Positions 35,381-49,745 of a stretch of DNA of 64,000 nt are shown here, one piece after another. A program made the position numbers and the translations under genes. Each line of letters opens with the position of its first letter. The first letter of the stretch is position 1. Below the pieces are notes generated by a model. The model searched no databases. It was not told the origin of the DNA and saw only the letters and a program-made list of their open reading frames with translations. The stretch comes from Tubiluchus corallicola. Taxonomy: Eukaryota > Priapulida > Priapulimorpha > Priapulimorphida > Tubiluchidae. Where the stretch lies: positions 228,501 through 292,500 of the forward strand of contig JAQGDQ010000197.1 in assembly GCA_030141605.1 (NCBI GenBank). The letters run 5' to 3'.

Positions 35381-37054
35381 ATTAACTCACCGGTTTACTT
35401 GAGCTGCTTGCTTAGTTTAGTATATTGACTAAGCCGTTTTGTATTATACAACGCTTAGGCAATGTATAAAATAAATCTAGAAAAAGTTCGATTCAGCACA
35501 AATTACGTTCATTTTATACTTTGCCAAAGTCACTTTACGTATTCTATATAGTCATTATACAAAACGTCGACTATTTAAAGAGTGAAAGAGTCGCAACAAC
35601 AACAATTATTTCACAATTTTCTTAAAATGCATAGGCATTGTATGAAACGGGCGTGAATTGAATAAAATGTCTAAATTTTGCACATTGCCTGTAACATATG
35701 TATGTTATATTCAAATATATATAGATGAATTAAGGACCTTAACTGGTGAATTTTCTACAGGCTTTCATAATATTTTCTTAAATTCTAAATAACTGATATT
35801 TCTGTATAAAATAGAAGGTGTACAAAGTTACAACTATAATATGTAGAAAGTTCGTATGACAATGTATCCAGGTCCGCATTGTTATAAGACACTAGAATAG
35901 AAAATTCTAAGATGTTTTATCACGATTGCCTCAGGACCTGAAAGCGTTATGTTGTTGTCGTTATCGTCGTCCTCGTCGTTGTTGTTGTCATTGTTGCTGT
36001 TTGTGTTGTTGTTGTTGTTGTTGTCATCGTTGTCTTCGTCGTCGCTGGTGGTAGTGGCGGCGGTGGTGGTGGTTTTGTGGTGTTGATGATAGTGTTTAAT
36101 GGTTGTTGTAACACCACCAAGCAGCGAATTTTCTGTTACTGTTATTATTAATTTATGAGGTGAAATGCAGATGAATTGTACGAGCCAGTGTATATAATCA
36201 AAAACTTAATGCACAAATGCAATTAGGACTGTAGTTAATCTTCATTTATCTGTCAGCTCCAGTCCTATAAGTGTCCTGCTGTCTTTCTGAATTTTAAATT
36301 CGTGTAATTTATGCATGTCAGTAAAACATTCAAGCTCATTTCTACCCATTGCGAAGTTATTAAATTATTAAATAAGGTTTTAAGTGACACCTTTACGAAG
36401 CTACTGATATGTTATTGCATCATCGTCCCTGATTCACACTTTAGATTAGGTAGTTTTGCACAGTTGTTTACAGTATGCAAAATTATGTCGCAGGTAAGGA
36501 GTCGGCCTCCATAGTATTAACTAGTACAACAGTTCTGAAAGACTGAAACTGTCTGGAAGTGCAGAAATTGGGTTCAAAATTCTTGTGATTGTTTTTAAAA
36601 TAATAATTAAAGTACTTGCTTACTTGCTTGACATGTTGCAACCTGCTCTCGAACGAATCAGACGAATAGTTTTAAGATTGTTCGGCTTTGTCAGAGATCT
36701 GCTTCCCACTGAGCGCATTCTAGTTTTATTATAGAAATCAATTGCATAAAAAAAACATATGAACAATTTTTTTCATACATTTCCATGTGCGTCATTTTTT
36801 CTTGTGTCATTTTTACCGCGCACCCTTGCTCTCATATCACCGTATAGTCTTAGATCTAACAAGGATCACTTATTGTCTGTTTTTATAGTAGTAGAGCCCA
36901 GGTAGAAGGGCGTTCGCTATTTCTGGTCCGAAACTAAAACTCGCATTACTACCCGAATGTTTATGCTTCTACTGCTTACTAGAAAATCAGGACCATTGCT
37001 GACGAAGAAAGGTCAGACATAATTTGTTTTAAAGAACGAGAAACCAGTATTCAT
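35381..37054. other. No gene recognised
   Basis: Contains the GTT-type tract only. A donor-like CAG|GTAAGG at about 36491 follows a 61-codon open stretch, but there is no acceptor or homology to support an exon. Confidence 0.5.
35950..36100. repeat. Degenerate GTT/GTC/GTG trinucleotide tract
   Basis: Runs of GTT, GTC and then GGT/GGC triplets grade into each other across about 150 bp. A similar shorter tract is at 2180-2300. Confidence 0.85.
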
Positions 37055-37505
37055 ATGTAAAGCTTAAGTTTGTCTTGAAATTTTGCATCACATCACGACT
37101 GCCTCACAGCGTACAGGCTCTGTATTAACAGTAACGCTGTACAAAACTCGTTAATTGAAACTCCTGCGCTGACCGTTTTAACGGGCCAATCGGAAGAAAT
37201 TAAAACAAGTTCAAATAACATAGCGTAAAGTTTGAAAAATAATCAGGCCATTAACAGCTCGCACTTCGCTAACTAAGCAAAAGCATAAACAACTTTATCT
37301 TGTCAATAAGACTGATGATATGTTTACTCGTGACCCTGCGACGTTTTCTGGTGTACACCGCTATCAGTTTATCAGTTAGCGCAAAAATTTTAAATTACTA
37401 AAAATTTTCTTTCTAGTTACACAAGTCTTTGAAACAGGTAAGTGTAATGCTGAGTAATGTAACTTCATATGAAAAAATATTAAGACATTAAAATTTCCCT
37501 TTCGT
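37055..37505 (+). repeat. Dispersed MITE/SINE-like repeat family, copy 2
   Basis: Aligns over about 450 bp with 43550-44015 and, inverted, with about 30590-31020. Shared ordered blocks include ATTAACAGTAACGCTGTA, GCGTAAAGTTTGAAAAATAATC, AAGCAAAAGCATAAACAA and CTAGTTACACAAGTCTTTGAAACAG. There is no coding frame. The ends (near AAGCTTAA on the left and AATTTCCC on the right) are not well defined. Confidence 0.75.
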
Positions 37506-40500
37506 CTTTAAGACCATATTTGTTTTAGCTAAACACTATCTTGTCGCGCTCACTAATTAACTTTAATTGCTGATAATTGGCTTGCGTTAATTGAGAATAT
37601 GAGTTCAAGTTCACTGATGCATGCTCATTTGCAGTTGGCGTTCGCATCACTTGATTAAAACACTTAAGTGTCCTCCAGACAAAATGTCAAGTGCTTTTGC
37701 TCATCTTTTTCCCATGGGAAATTCTGCAGGCTCCGTTGCGGAAGACAGAGTCATTTCTCTTCTTGCCTCATTCCGAATACATTTCTGTTAGGCCATAACC
37801 ATCTGTCATTCCAGTTTTGTATAGCAGTACTTAATGACATCGGTAACACATACGGTAAACGGGCAGAAAGGGAAGAAATTATAAAAAACGTGCAAGTATG
37901 TATTGCGGGTCACAATCTGCACAATCTTGTGAACTAGTGGTTCAGTTTGAGAGTAAAGTTAAATATCGTTGACCTAGGTTGTTATTAGGACAGATAATTT
38001 TGCGGTTGACAAAACTTTCCACATCATTGTATAAACTGCGTCCAATATAAGGACTTTCTAAATCCGTCTAGGAGCTAAGTCACCTGGACTTCGATGAATT
38101 TCTCGGCGTACTCGAAAGCATTCAAACGTGTTCAATTTAACTCAATATGGCAGATGGTTTGTGAGAGAAATATTGTGAAAATGTAAAGCTTTGGCTGCAA
38201 TATGTTAGGCCAGACAAGCAAATACCACGTAAAAGAAAAACCATAATAAAAATAAGCACGGCAAAACGACTGCAGACTTTATTGGTTAATTTCGGCTAGT
38301 GTCATTGACTTGGAACTGTTTCTTCCCTTTCTTTGCACAATAAACTGAGAACACTCAAGATAATTACATGCTGCTGATACGCTGTATATAATAAATTCCC
38401 ACATTGTCGCAAAAATCGAGATCGTTGATAAATCCCAATCATCTTTCAAGCCGCGGTCTAGAATTCACGCCTTGCTGGAAAGAACTATCAGAGATAAATG
38501 CAGATGCACCTTTTATGGATTACGATTTATCGCGCTTTTTAAGAGCGTTCTGAGCTGGTCGATTGCGTTTTTGTTTGCGTTTTGTGTCTCTGTTAGGAAA
38601 CATTTACAGAATTGCGTTTTTTTAGAACGGCTCCTACGCTGTTATGCAGCCTTGCAAGCCTGAGTGAACCTGTAGTATTGAAGCGTTTAAGTTATAGGGA
38701 TGCAGGTGCTAAAATGCAGCAATGCAGCCATATGCATCTTTAAATAATCTCACATATAGCCCATCGATGTCTCATGTATAGAAGCTGCTCATTGTTCTAG
38801 TTTTGAACTGTTTTTTCAGTGGCTGTTTGCATACAATGAAATCAGTAATTGCTTCAGTATCAGTTTTCCATCAACGTAAATTTTTCCATCAATGTACAAC
38901 AAAAAAGACACGTTAACATCGTGGAGTCCTGACAGAGGCCTTGCCTGTATGTAGTCTTTAAACTGCTCTGTGACTGCAACGTGTAGATTACCTGGAAGAC
39001 TTGTTATTACAACTGTTATTTATTGGGTACTTATGCTGAACATGGAGACACACTCATGTTATAGAGATTATAACTTAATATATTTAACAGTTTGCTAAAT
39101 GCTAAGTCTTTGAAGATTCGTTGGTTTGTAGTTTGAAACCACTACTTGAAGCCCGTTAACGCACGAATATATAAATTGACACAAAAGCATCTCGTTGTCA
39201 ATAGTTTACATGTAACAGGACTGAGCACTTGTTCCCGGAAATTTTTAGTTTAAATAAAAACTAGTTTTTCTTTGCCTTTAATTCTTTGTACTTCAATGCT
39301 TTGTTATGGTTATTAGCGACTGAATTTGGCTGTAGGACTTGGCAAGTAAGCATTGCGCTCTTTCGGCGATGTCGATGACAGCGACAGCATATTGTTCTAC
39401 AAACACCAATGGTCGCCTGCTCAATGCTTTCTTTTTAACTAAGACTCCCAGCTGTTTGTCTAGCAGTCGATTGTTTGTTAAACAGACCGTTCTCAAGGTT
39501 AACAGGCCTAAAGTAGAAACAATGGCCTTAATGTTGCGTGCTGCAGTGTCAAAAATTACCCATGCAACGGCAAGCCGTCATTCATATGTCATCACCACCT
39601 CGCGGGCACCATTTTGACTGATCATTTTGCAGCCTTATGACGCAGAACGCACGACCTTTAAATGTCGGTTTACGATCTGGCAATCTTGTTTAGACCTACA
39701 ATATTTGCTTGGCTATTAAATCTGTGCTCATCAGCTAACTGTCAGCGCACTGTCATTTACTGCATTTAGTGTCCTCTAGTTTATTGAGCCGAGTCACTTT
39801 CAGGAGTCATTCTCAGTCACATCAATGTGGCGGTCTTTCCTAATGCAATTATTACAAATTCTTAATGACAATTACATCCGTAGTATTTCGGCAGAATTAC
39901 GGGGCAACGTTCGGAGAGTTTTAGGGCAGAAACCACTTTGGGTTCCTTATTCTTTGACTACCTGCTCATAGAAAGATTTTTGTACACAGTGAAACAAATG
40001 GTATCAAAGAAAATCTTGTTTGTTATTGCCAGAACAGCGCAACTGGTACGTGCAAGATACAAGTTGCAAATTTCTGAAATGTTATTGCAATAATTTCGTT
40101 ACTTGGGCGGGGCCTTTTCATAGGCCCAGCAGAGAAATAAGCATACAAGCGCAAGCTCTTACAGACAAGAACCTTTTGGTACCGTAAGTAAAAGAATCAG
40201 CCATAGGCTTCCTTTCTGAATACGTTATAGCGAATAAGTGCTTAACCCCAACTAACTATATTCTCAAAGTGTTGCATGAAGCAAGAGATACACGTATATG
40301 ACTTCTGAAAACACGGTGCCATTCAGGAAAACGTTCTCCCAAATTAACTCAAAAACCCTTATCCTTGTGAAAGAATTTGTAAAACAGAGAATCACATCAC
40401 CGTGTAGCCCAGTTTCTTCTTGTTCCGTAGATTTGCAACTTTCACTCCAAGATTCCATCAAGCGCTGGTAGGATTTTTTTTCTATGTTTTTTTTCGGGTA

Positions 40501-40917
40501 ATGTAAAATTTTAGAGCTTTTCTACCAACCGTGTACAAAAATGCTCTAATGGTGGAGGTGTTGGGCAAAAATTTGTAGCTCATTGGGAAGTGGAGAAACA
40601 AGACCACTCAATGACGTGCGTCTCTTTTACAAATGTCTCTACCAGGATAAAAGCCTTGAGGGAACGTTTTTTATGGGCGACCATGTATGAAACGTAAAGC
40701 CTTTCGCTCTACTTCGCCAATAATTCGCATGTGCACTATTTTCAGTGTTATTAGTATGATTCTAGTGAGCTTTTGCTGATTCAGTTTGCAATTGTTATTC
40801 CCATAGGTTAGGGAGTTTGATTTGCAGAAAATTTGGTCAGCGCTATTAGAGTGAGATTTCCTCGAGAGGTTATTAGTGATTATTTCACTGTAGAGTGTTG
40901 TTAATTTAGTTTGAAAT
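37506..40917. other. No gene recognised
   Basis: Short frames only, on both strands. The overlapping plus and minus frames at 39293-39617 have no motif I recognise. Confidence 0.5.
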
Positions 40918-41361
<444 letters not shown>

Positions 41362-42122
41362 TTTCTCCGTGGATAACGAAAAAGAAAGACAGAACAATCA
41401 CTGATGCCTTTTATTATGAATTCTTTTTTAATGTAGATAACGCTTTAACCAACAACTACAAAACTTTAATTAAAAATTCATTTCTTTAATTAAAAAATGT
41501 ATTTATTTGGAGAAACTGCTGTTCTTAAAATAGTAATGTCTAGTTTGCATATTGAATGATAGGTAGGAGTTACTCTAAGCAATATGTTTAATTATGTTTT
41601 CTACTAACACGAAGATTTGACGTGTAAAGTAAACGCATATTATTCTGTTATAATTTATCTAATGGAAAATTTGTCACTATCACCACTCTAGCTTTTTTGT
41701 TTTCCCGTACTTTTTTGCTTTTTTTGTGTGCATTTTATTTATCTTTTATTTAAATATCAATTCTATCATATTTTAGGACCGGTATGTAAAGCGACAGCTG
41801 ATTCGTTAAATCTCATTTAACCTAATTGTAAGGCGAAATTTATATAACTGTTGCGAATGTCTTTTGCCCGTTTGTTTGCTGGAGATATCAGAACTAAGGA
41901 ATCTCATTGCTGCTATACTTCGTTATTGAATTTATATATGTATAGCTTCCGGGTTTTATATTAGGCTTATTATGCCTACAATACAAACATTTAAAAATTA
42001 ATTCACGTGCTTCTTCACTGATTGATGTCAACAAAGTCTATTCACATTTTACTGCATAATTAATAAGGCGACACGATGTTTATCTTGAAATCATTTTCAG
42101 AATGCTCATGACTAATAATCTG

Positions 42123-42516
42123 TTAATTGAAGGCAAGGTTATGACTTCTGAGAAGGTTTATTTCAACGTTCATGAAAATTGTTAGAAGGATTTAGAAATA
42201 AAAATCTGCTAAGCGCCTCCTGCAATTAGGAAAACTCACTTTAAAGTCGCGATTATTTCATACTTGGGGGCCTCCACTTTGGAAGCACATTATTCCACCG
42301 GTGACGTGGTTCATCAACTGAAAAAAAATTGAAAAAAAATTCAATTTTTTCAAGTGAATAGCGGCTGAAAATTTCTAAAATATGTTTCAACGATAGTAAC
42401 AATTAACTTTATGCGTTATGGATTTTTTTTGCAAATTTGTTTGTTGCATTTTTCTAAATTTAACTGTTAACAGTAAAACAAACCGAACATGCTGAATGAC
42501 TTGTCTTTTCCTTTAA
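42123..42516 (+). mobile_element. TTAA-flanked MITE, copy B (394 bp)
   Basis: The right end reads GACTTGTCTTTTCCTTTAA, nearly the inverted repeat of the copy A left end; the left end (TTAATTGAAGGCAAGG) is more eroded. Internal blocks shared with copies A and C include GTTAGAAGGATTTAGAAATAA, ACTTTAAAGTCGCG and TTAACAGTAAAACAAACC. It also contains an A/T-rich inverted stretch around 42325-42350. Confidence 0.72.
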
Positions 42517-43549
42517 GTCTGTTGAATTTAGCTTTCCATACAGATTTCATATTAATATCTTTACTAATGAACTATTAGCGGCAGTAAGGGGAGAATTAAT
42601 TCTTCTTGTGTAAAATACGAACTCCTGTTAGCAGTTAGTAATAAGAATATAAAACTGGGCTTCCTCACAGAGCGGTTAGATTAGTTATAATCTTACGCGT
42701 TGGCCTTTTCCCTATTAATTTGGAAATAGCAATCAGTGTTATATTTGCCAAGCGTTTCGATTAGTGTGGGTTTTGTCCACTCTGTACAGAGACCGCACTT
42801 ACTTCGAGGCGTGCAGCTGTAGGACGCATTGATTTGCAAATATTGCAAAATACTCGTGTGCTAGAGAGTAATAGCTAATGTAAGCGTGCTTACTTAATTC
42901 CACACAACAACGACTTCGAAAACTCTTACGGCCGAGGCTTGGAGAGATTTCGTTTGTGGTTTGCAAAATCAATTATGATCGAACGGACATGTTTACATTG
43001 AGTATAGGTGTAGAACTCGAAAATTCTTGGCATTGCTTAGGCTGATTTTACTAGAAGTAATTGTTCAAAACGTAATTACTTGTAGTCGCATTCTTTTTGC
43101 GAGGTTTTTCACGTGAGTTCAATTGTTTAACTTTTATTCATTTACAGCTTTGTACTATGTAGGTTTCCTTCGGATAATTACTTTGCCGTGCGGTACTGAG
43201 TCTTGTATTTCATTCAGATTACATGATAGTTATCAGTTGGAATTTAGCAGTTTATTAGTCAGTCAGTGCATATTAGCAGCTAATATACATCAGTCAGTCT
43301 ATTTAATTATATATAACCATAATACAATTAATAATGTAAAATTAATATAGTATCAATCACAAGTATTACCACTATACATATCAAAAACGCCGTAGACAAA
43401 ACTTGAATGAAAAGGAGGTCTCCTTATCTGTTCTTATGTGTTTAGGCCTCAGACATACGATCAACGGAAAAAAATGTGGAGCACCTATAAATTCTGAATA
43501 AGCCCTCCCTGGGTGGATTGGTTAAAGTACAAAAACACTCTTCATAAAT

Positions 43550-44015
43550 AAAGCTTAAAAATCGTCTAGAAATTTGACATCACTTACATGTTGTCTTATT
43601 GCATACAGGGCTTGCATTAGCAGTAACGTTGTATAAGTTTGTAAATTTGAACTCCCGTGCTAACAATTAGGCTAAGTCATTTTGACGGTAGCTATTTGAA
43701 ATAAGTTTAGATAACAATGCGTAAAGTTTGACAATATAATCAGAGCATTCGTGGCTAATTAAGCAAAAGTTAAAATTACTCTGTAAGATCAATAAAGTTT
43801 TTTTTGAATCAGTGGTACACACCGGGATGGTGATTCAGTGTCGTTTTACCAGATGGTGCGAATATTTAAGAATTTATTTATTATTATTATTATTCTTAGA
43901 TATTATTAAGAATTTTGTTTCTAGTTACACAAGTCTTTCAAACAGAAAGCGTAATGCTAACAAATATAACTTTATATAGAAAGTTTTTTGAGATATATTG
44001 TGAAATTCACTTTTT
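43550..44015 (+). repeat. Dispersed MITE/SINE-like repeat family, copy 3
   Basis: Same ordered blocks as copy 2: GCATTAGCAGTAACGTTGTA, AACAATGCGTAAAGTTTGAC, ATTAAGCAAAAG and TAGTTACACAAGTCTTTCAAAC. A short (ATT)n run at about 43878 is specific to this copy. Confidence 0.75.
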
Positions 44016-45059
44016 TCCGTAATTTGATTAAAAATGTGAACACCAACGATGTATAAAATGTGATGCCGACTTTAATCGATACGTTTCCCCTGTGCAGTCA
44101 GTCATCTTAAATGTGCAAACCTACAATAACAAAACAATTTGGATCTTGTAACAAAGTAGTTAACCACTTAACAGAAAAAAAATACAAAAAATCCACCCCG
44201 GTGGGTCTTTTTGTCATTTTTCCCGTAAAAACGTGGATTACATGGATTAATAATATTCGAGTAGTTAACTTGACATTAAACATGATTTACTGTAAAACTA
44301 AGAAAACTAAACATCATTTTTATACACTTGTGAAATGTTGAAAAATAATTCAAAATTTGAAATAAAAAGCAGGGATTGCATGAAATAAGAACAACAAGAA
44401 CGAAACCAAAATATTGTAACAGTATATCATAATAGATTCAGGTTGACCTGTAATTCACCAGAATGTCTAAAGTTGCAAATGGTCAGCGAACAGAGTGCAG
44501 CTTGTAAGCCCTGACGATAGTAATAAAACATTCTTTCCAATAAGCTAATCTACCAGGATCTCATTTAGATCTTTATTATGCAAACATTCTCAATCTGGCA
44601 AGCAAATGAAAAGCTTTAATAAAGAGGTGCGTAACGTTCGGTAAAGCAGAGGTAAACTGCAGATCCATCGCTTACACCTGCAGTAAACGTGGTAGGCTAT
44701 AGAAGATTATGACATTGCAATGGTATTTTGGTACTGTGCAGAAGTAGTCAAGATTTTAATTCTTTTCTAAAGAACCTGTGAGCCTAGCTAAATGGTATTT
44801 GTTAGAAATGTATATTAATTGATATTAAATATTTGCATGCATCTTTGTGTACATCTTTGTGTGCATTTTTGTGTTTGACAATAGGGGCGTACATGCAGTC
44901 AGGCTTTACAATACAGCCTCACAACTCCGACCCTCACTAATCACTTAATTAGAAACTGAATATTGTTCCGGTAAGCAACTGGCCCATATCAGTACTGGTA
45001 CAGCATGGACAGGAATATAACATACTACTACTACTAGTAGTAGTGCAAATATCTAACAC

Positions 45060-46292
45060 CAGGGCCGGTTCCACCATTAGGCAAGCTAGGCAGTTGCCTG
45101 GGCGTCAATTTAATTCCTTAATGTTAAGCTTAGTATAAGTCACAGAATAGTGTATGTGTAATTGACGTCAAACATATTGGTCTATCGCTCCGCCCCGCTG
45201 CAACGTAAGCACGCTCAGCAGCATTCGGAGCAACAGCTCGCGCAAGACAACAAATGTCTAAGCTAAACTAAACTAAACTAAACAACATGATAGTCACAAC
45301 TAATGTCTAATCAGCTGATAAACTAATTGCTCTTTTTCATAAACACAAATTTACAGAGCAGCAGCTATTTTAACATGACCCTTATATTGAATGCCCGACT
45401 CACATAAGTCCCAATGGTATCTTTTAACCTTGATTATAACCAGAAAAATAGCGTAAAATTAGCTAATATTACATTGATGTATATTATAAGTTTCGACCAC
45501 ATTTGAATTAATTTTGACTGTGAAAGTCTCATTGAGGTTTATAAAAACTGGCCAGAAAAGAAAACATTTTGTTTTGCCCTTATTTATAGTTAATCAAATA
45601 GCTGTTTTTATCTAACTTGCAAAGCCATAAGCTAAACTAAACTGCGTATTTTCCTGATTGCAAAATGGTTTAGCCAGCAACTCATAGACGTAAGCGTTGT
45701 GCATTTCTTCCTATAAACGATTTTTCCTATATATTTCCACTAATTCACTTGAAATTTCAATTGAAAATAATAAAATCTAGAACCAGGCTAATATTTCTCC
45801 CGCTAACTAATGAAAACGTGAGCATTTTTCGATAACAGTGTTAGACGGAGCTGTAGCTAAATGTCCCGAACGTACCTGCTGCAGGGGTGTGTGAAATAAC
45901 TTGCACGCTGATTGGGCAGTTAACGAAAATGATTGACATTATGTTTGACGTCAATTCCTTAAGTGCACAACACTGTATTGGACCGTAAGTGTTGTCCTTG
46001 CAGTCAACTGTTTTTGTCCGCAGTTTTTATATAAATCCTTCAAGAATGACCATTCCATTAATAAAAAATTTCTTACAATAGCATTTTTTATCTAACTGTA
46101 CTTAATTAGTACACTATAATACATGCAAAAGCCTTAAAACACAAATACCATTATATTTTATTATAATATTGTACGACAAAAATTCAATATGGGAGTGTGG
46201 GCGGGGACGGTGGGGAAAAGGAGTTGACCGTTGAGGAGGAGGCGCCAATAATGCTTTTGCCTAGGGCGTCAAACTACTTAAAGCCGGCCCTC
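45060..46292. mobile_element. hAT-like non-autonomous element (about 1.23 kb)
   Basis: The left end is CAGGGCCGGTTCCACC, followed by an AGGCAGTTGCCTGGGCGTC segment. The right end, reverse-complemented, begins GAGGGCCGGCTTTAAG and also carries GACGCCCTAGGCAAAAGC. CAGGGCCGG termini with an inner GCCTAGGGCG block are characteristic of widespread hAT families. The flanks TCTAACAC (45052-45059) and CCTAACGT (46293-46300) agree at 5 of 8 positions, all differences being transitions, consistent with an old 8-bp target duplication. No transposase frame is recognisable. A small (TAAAC)n run lies near 45270. Confidence 0.72.
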
Positions 46293-46300
46293 CCTAACGT

Positions 46301-47629
46301 AGTTTATTATCATAACAGATTTTTTTTTATATTCTGTCCAGTATTGTGAAGATCAACTGTAAATAGGATGCAAAGATTTGCATTTAAATATGACCAAAAT
46401 ACCGTAATTTCAAGGTGCTTATGTATCATGTCCATATGACGAGTGCAATTAGCAAGACCAGTGTACGCTTTTTCATCAGCTTATTGTGTGTGTGAACAAC
46501 TGCAGGCCGCGCCTTGGATTTAAAATTCATTTTAAAGAATGAAAATGTGAACATTTGTGAATCAGTCTAGATTTTAATAGAGATCGTTGGGATATGAAGT
46601 CAAGGTAAGGCTAAGCTACCATGATGGCACAGTAACCACCGTCCTAAGCTTTTTATCCTTTTTATGCAAGAATACCATTACTGTTACCCATTTCGTAAAT
46701 TACAATAGAAAGCTTTCTTGTAATTGCCCTAGGACTGCTGTCACCATTGATAAAAATGCCTCTAGAGGAGATTATAAATGAACAGGTACTTATTCAATTT
46801 AAAGGGTGGACCATGTTGGGTATTAGATGACCTGCGTAGCATTGATTGCTTACGAATCATTTGGTACCCAAATGAGGGTTGCTGCAGAAAGCAATAATAA
46901 AAAGGTGTCGAGCTTATGTTATCAGTAAAACAGCGAAAGGTGGTTAGGTTCTAGTCTTCAATAAAATAGTTTTTCATAACAAGTTTTCACTTGCAATGAA
47001 ATTGAGAAGAGCAGCGCGCGATTGAACAAATGTTACCATGACTACTGCGTCAGCTTGTTTTCTCTGGGAATGACTGATTAAGATGGCGATAGATAAAGTC
47101 AGGGTTTCTTTGACGTCTCTCCCAATCTAAATCTTCTGGTCGTCTTGAAAATATCTTGTTTCAATAGCCAACGTTGACCAAAGCCTTAAACAATCGCAAA
47201 CTAGTTTTGACAAAGATCATCCATTAAAAGCAATGAAAAACTGTTTCAGCTGAGTTAAACTTAGGCAGTTGTGTGTTACCATTATACAGGATAACATCCA
47301 TGAGTAACGTACAACTAGTTTCGCTTAACTATTGTAGTACTTTTTTCAATCGTTGCTCGCGCTTGAGTTTATGTTACAGGTGTGGAATTGTTTGTTATTT
47401 TTTATCATTTAGTGGGCACAAAAATAAATGTATACATTTTATATATGAGTAAATGTAAACAGAAAACTTATATAGCCATAATCAATACGAAGGCTGGTGC
47501 CTACCATTGTGTGCTATGGATGATAGCAAGATCCTTGAACATTGCCTGCCATTCATCCAGTAATAGCCACATGGAAGTAAAATAAAAGTTACTTCGTAGT
47601 AAAAATTACACAAAATATATATAAAAAAT
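46301..47629. other. No gene recognised
   Basis: AT-rich, short frames only. A donor-like AAG|GTAAGG at about 46604 has no supporting evidence. Confidence 0.5.
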
Positions 47630-49620
47630 TATCTACAAATAGGATTAAACACCGAAAATACCAAAAAAATAAAGTATATACGCGACCAAAGGATTAAAAT
47701 GCGTGCTCTTGAATAGTAAAGCTGATGAAAGACAGCCTGTTTGAAAGAAGATAATGATGCCATTAAAATTACCTCTGCAAGTAATTCGTTACACAAGCGG
47801 GGAAATCTGTTATAAAATGGGGCACGCAGACAGGTGGTTCTATTTCTGTTTAAAAGCATTCAACCACACACATGGCTTGATCTTGAAAATGTCCATTGGC
47901 TATCTAATTGGTGACGGAAGAAACCGTGTCTTATATCCAAATACATCTTATAATCTGCACTTGAGACTCATAATTTTGAGAGTTTGCAGGCGATTATTGT
48001 AATATATATAATCAAGCATGGACCTACGATCAAGGAGGTTCACATAGCGTGTTGCCTTTTGTTACACAAATCCTAATTTATGAATACCACAGACTGTGTG
48101 GGGGGACCAAACAATGGCCCTGTACTCCAGAATTGGCCGGACCAGTGAATTCTACAATAGTCTGAAGTTTGCAGAATTGGAACCCCGACATATTCTAAAA
48201 ACAACTCCAAGCAAGCATCTTGCTTGACTGCATACTTTGAATATCTGGAAGTTCCAGGTCAGGTTGTTTGACAGATCTACTTAAGGATGTTTATGAGTCT
48301 ACACTTCCTTGATAACTTCACCATTGATAGTGTAGTTAATGGCATCAGGACGAGAGCTTCTAGTAATTATCGTGAGCTTGGTTTTTGAAACATTAAGAGC
48401 TAGCTTGATTGCCCTACAGCAGTCGTTAACATTGAGATGATCTGGCTGTATAGAACATTCATCCTCAGAGCTACTAATAACCTTATATAGAACTGTGTCA
48501 TCAGCATATCAGTATAAATGGTTTTTGCTAGAAATAACTTCTGACAAGTTGTTAGTATGCAAAACAAACAAAAATGGGCCAAGAAGAGACCCTTGGGGAA
48601 CACCAGAAGTAACGGTACCCAGTTAAACTTACAGCCTTGATAAACAAGTCGCTGATGTCTATTATATAGAAAGCTCGAATTGCATTTGTGAACGTTACCA
48701 CAAATGCCAACAGATCTTAATGTATCGAGCATTTTTTGTGCAAGATCTGTCGAACGCCCTTATGAAATCCAGAAAGTTGGCGTCAACACGAGGTGGACTA
48801 ACAACATTTAGGGACCTGCACCAGTGGTCGTACAATAAGGAAACATCATAACAAATATACCACTACGTATAATGTAATAATGAATTCAAGTTAGAGAGGT
48901 CAGCATTTTTATAAAAATGTAAACTAGTTCGTAAATTGACTTTCTCTACTTACTGCCAAAATTTTCAAGTACATTTCTATAGCATAATGATTACAGGTTA
49001 TGTTTATATTGCCTACAATGTTCAACAATAATAATGCCACTAACACAAAAGAGGTCCATTGTACTAGATCTTGTTCCTGGTGTGCAGTACTGAGGTGTAG
49101 GATACGTAGGCTCAGTCACTAGCTGAGTGAGATTCAAGTCATCAGTGATATTTTCGTCTACTGCGTTGCTTGGAATGCATGTAAATGAAGTCCAGTCCGC
49201 GTGTGTATTGAAGTCTTCCATTAGTACTATACGTTTGTACTCACCCTTACATACTTGAACCTGCTCGAGTGATTATTCCAGCTTTGACAAATAGGCTAAC
49301 TGAGATTATATATCTCCACAAGATGGCCTGAAAAATACACCAACAAACAATTTTACTAGAACACTCAACCCATAGAATTTTGCATTCAGGTTCCAAACTT
49401 TGATTTCGCTGGGGGTAGCAAGTCTCCGTGCACAGCTAATAAAACGCCCCCATGGGAGTCTGAGCGGCCCTTTCTAATAATTACGTACGGCTCGCCTAGT
49501 ATTTCTCCATCGTAGATTGAGTCACTGAGCCACGTCTCACACATGTCAACGATGGGAAATTGCTGTGTGAAGATGCGGGTTATAAGCTTCTGATGTTAAG
49601 AGATAGAAATAATATTTTTC
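47630..49620 (-). mobile_element. Degenerate CR1/L2-like LINE with endonuclease and RT traces
   Basis: Minus-strand frames show, in order, an endonuclease start CETWLSDSIYDGEILGEPY and KGRSDSHGGVLLAV (about 49545-49420), the endonuclease core DFNTHADWTSF followed by LNLTQLVTEPTYPTPQ (49215-49080), RT block remnants (GLFLAHFCLFCILTTCQ, equivalent to a decayed PQGSLLGP block, about 48600-48540, and a damaged active-site region near 48510), and a C-terminal end reading FYNRFPRLCNELLAEV and SFKQAVFHQLYYS (47830-47715). Many stops and frameshifts are present and part of the RT near 48790-48980 appears lost. It is older than the copy at 54.5 kb. Confidence 0.8.
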
Positions 49621-49679
49621 TTGAAGGATAGGAAAATCTGTGCATGGCTACATGCAGATCATTGCAGAACAAATTATGT

Positions 49680-49745
49680 AAAATGTGTAGAGATAGGGTG
49701 GGGAAAGACCAGGAGTTCATGGAGTCAGCCACCCCTATATAACTT
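49680..49745 (-). repeat. Conserved block GGGTGGCTGAC...CTTTCCCCACCC
   Basis: The minus-strand segment 49734-49696 reads GGGTGGCTGACTCC, then CTGGTCTTTCCCCACCC. It matches the LINE tail blocks at 27443-27482 and 60926-60960. Its ends can pair (GGGTGG with CCACCC). It lies just upstream of the endonuclease start of the LINE remnant, so it may belong to that element's 5' region or to a separate tail. Confidence 0.5.

Noticed and set aside
37430-37445. CAGGTAAGTG splice-donor-like site
   Set aside because: It lies inside the dispersed repeat and the equivalent position in the other two copies lacks GT.
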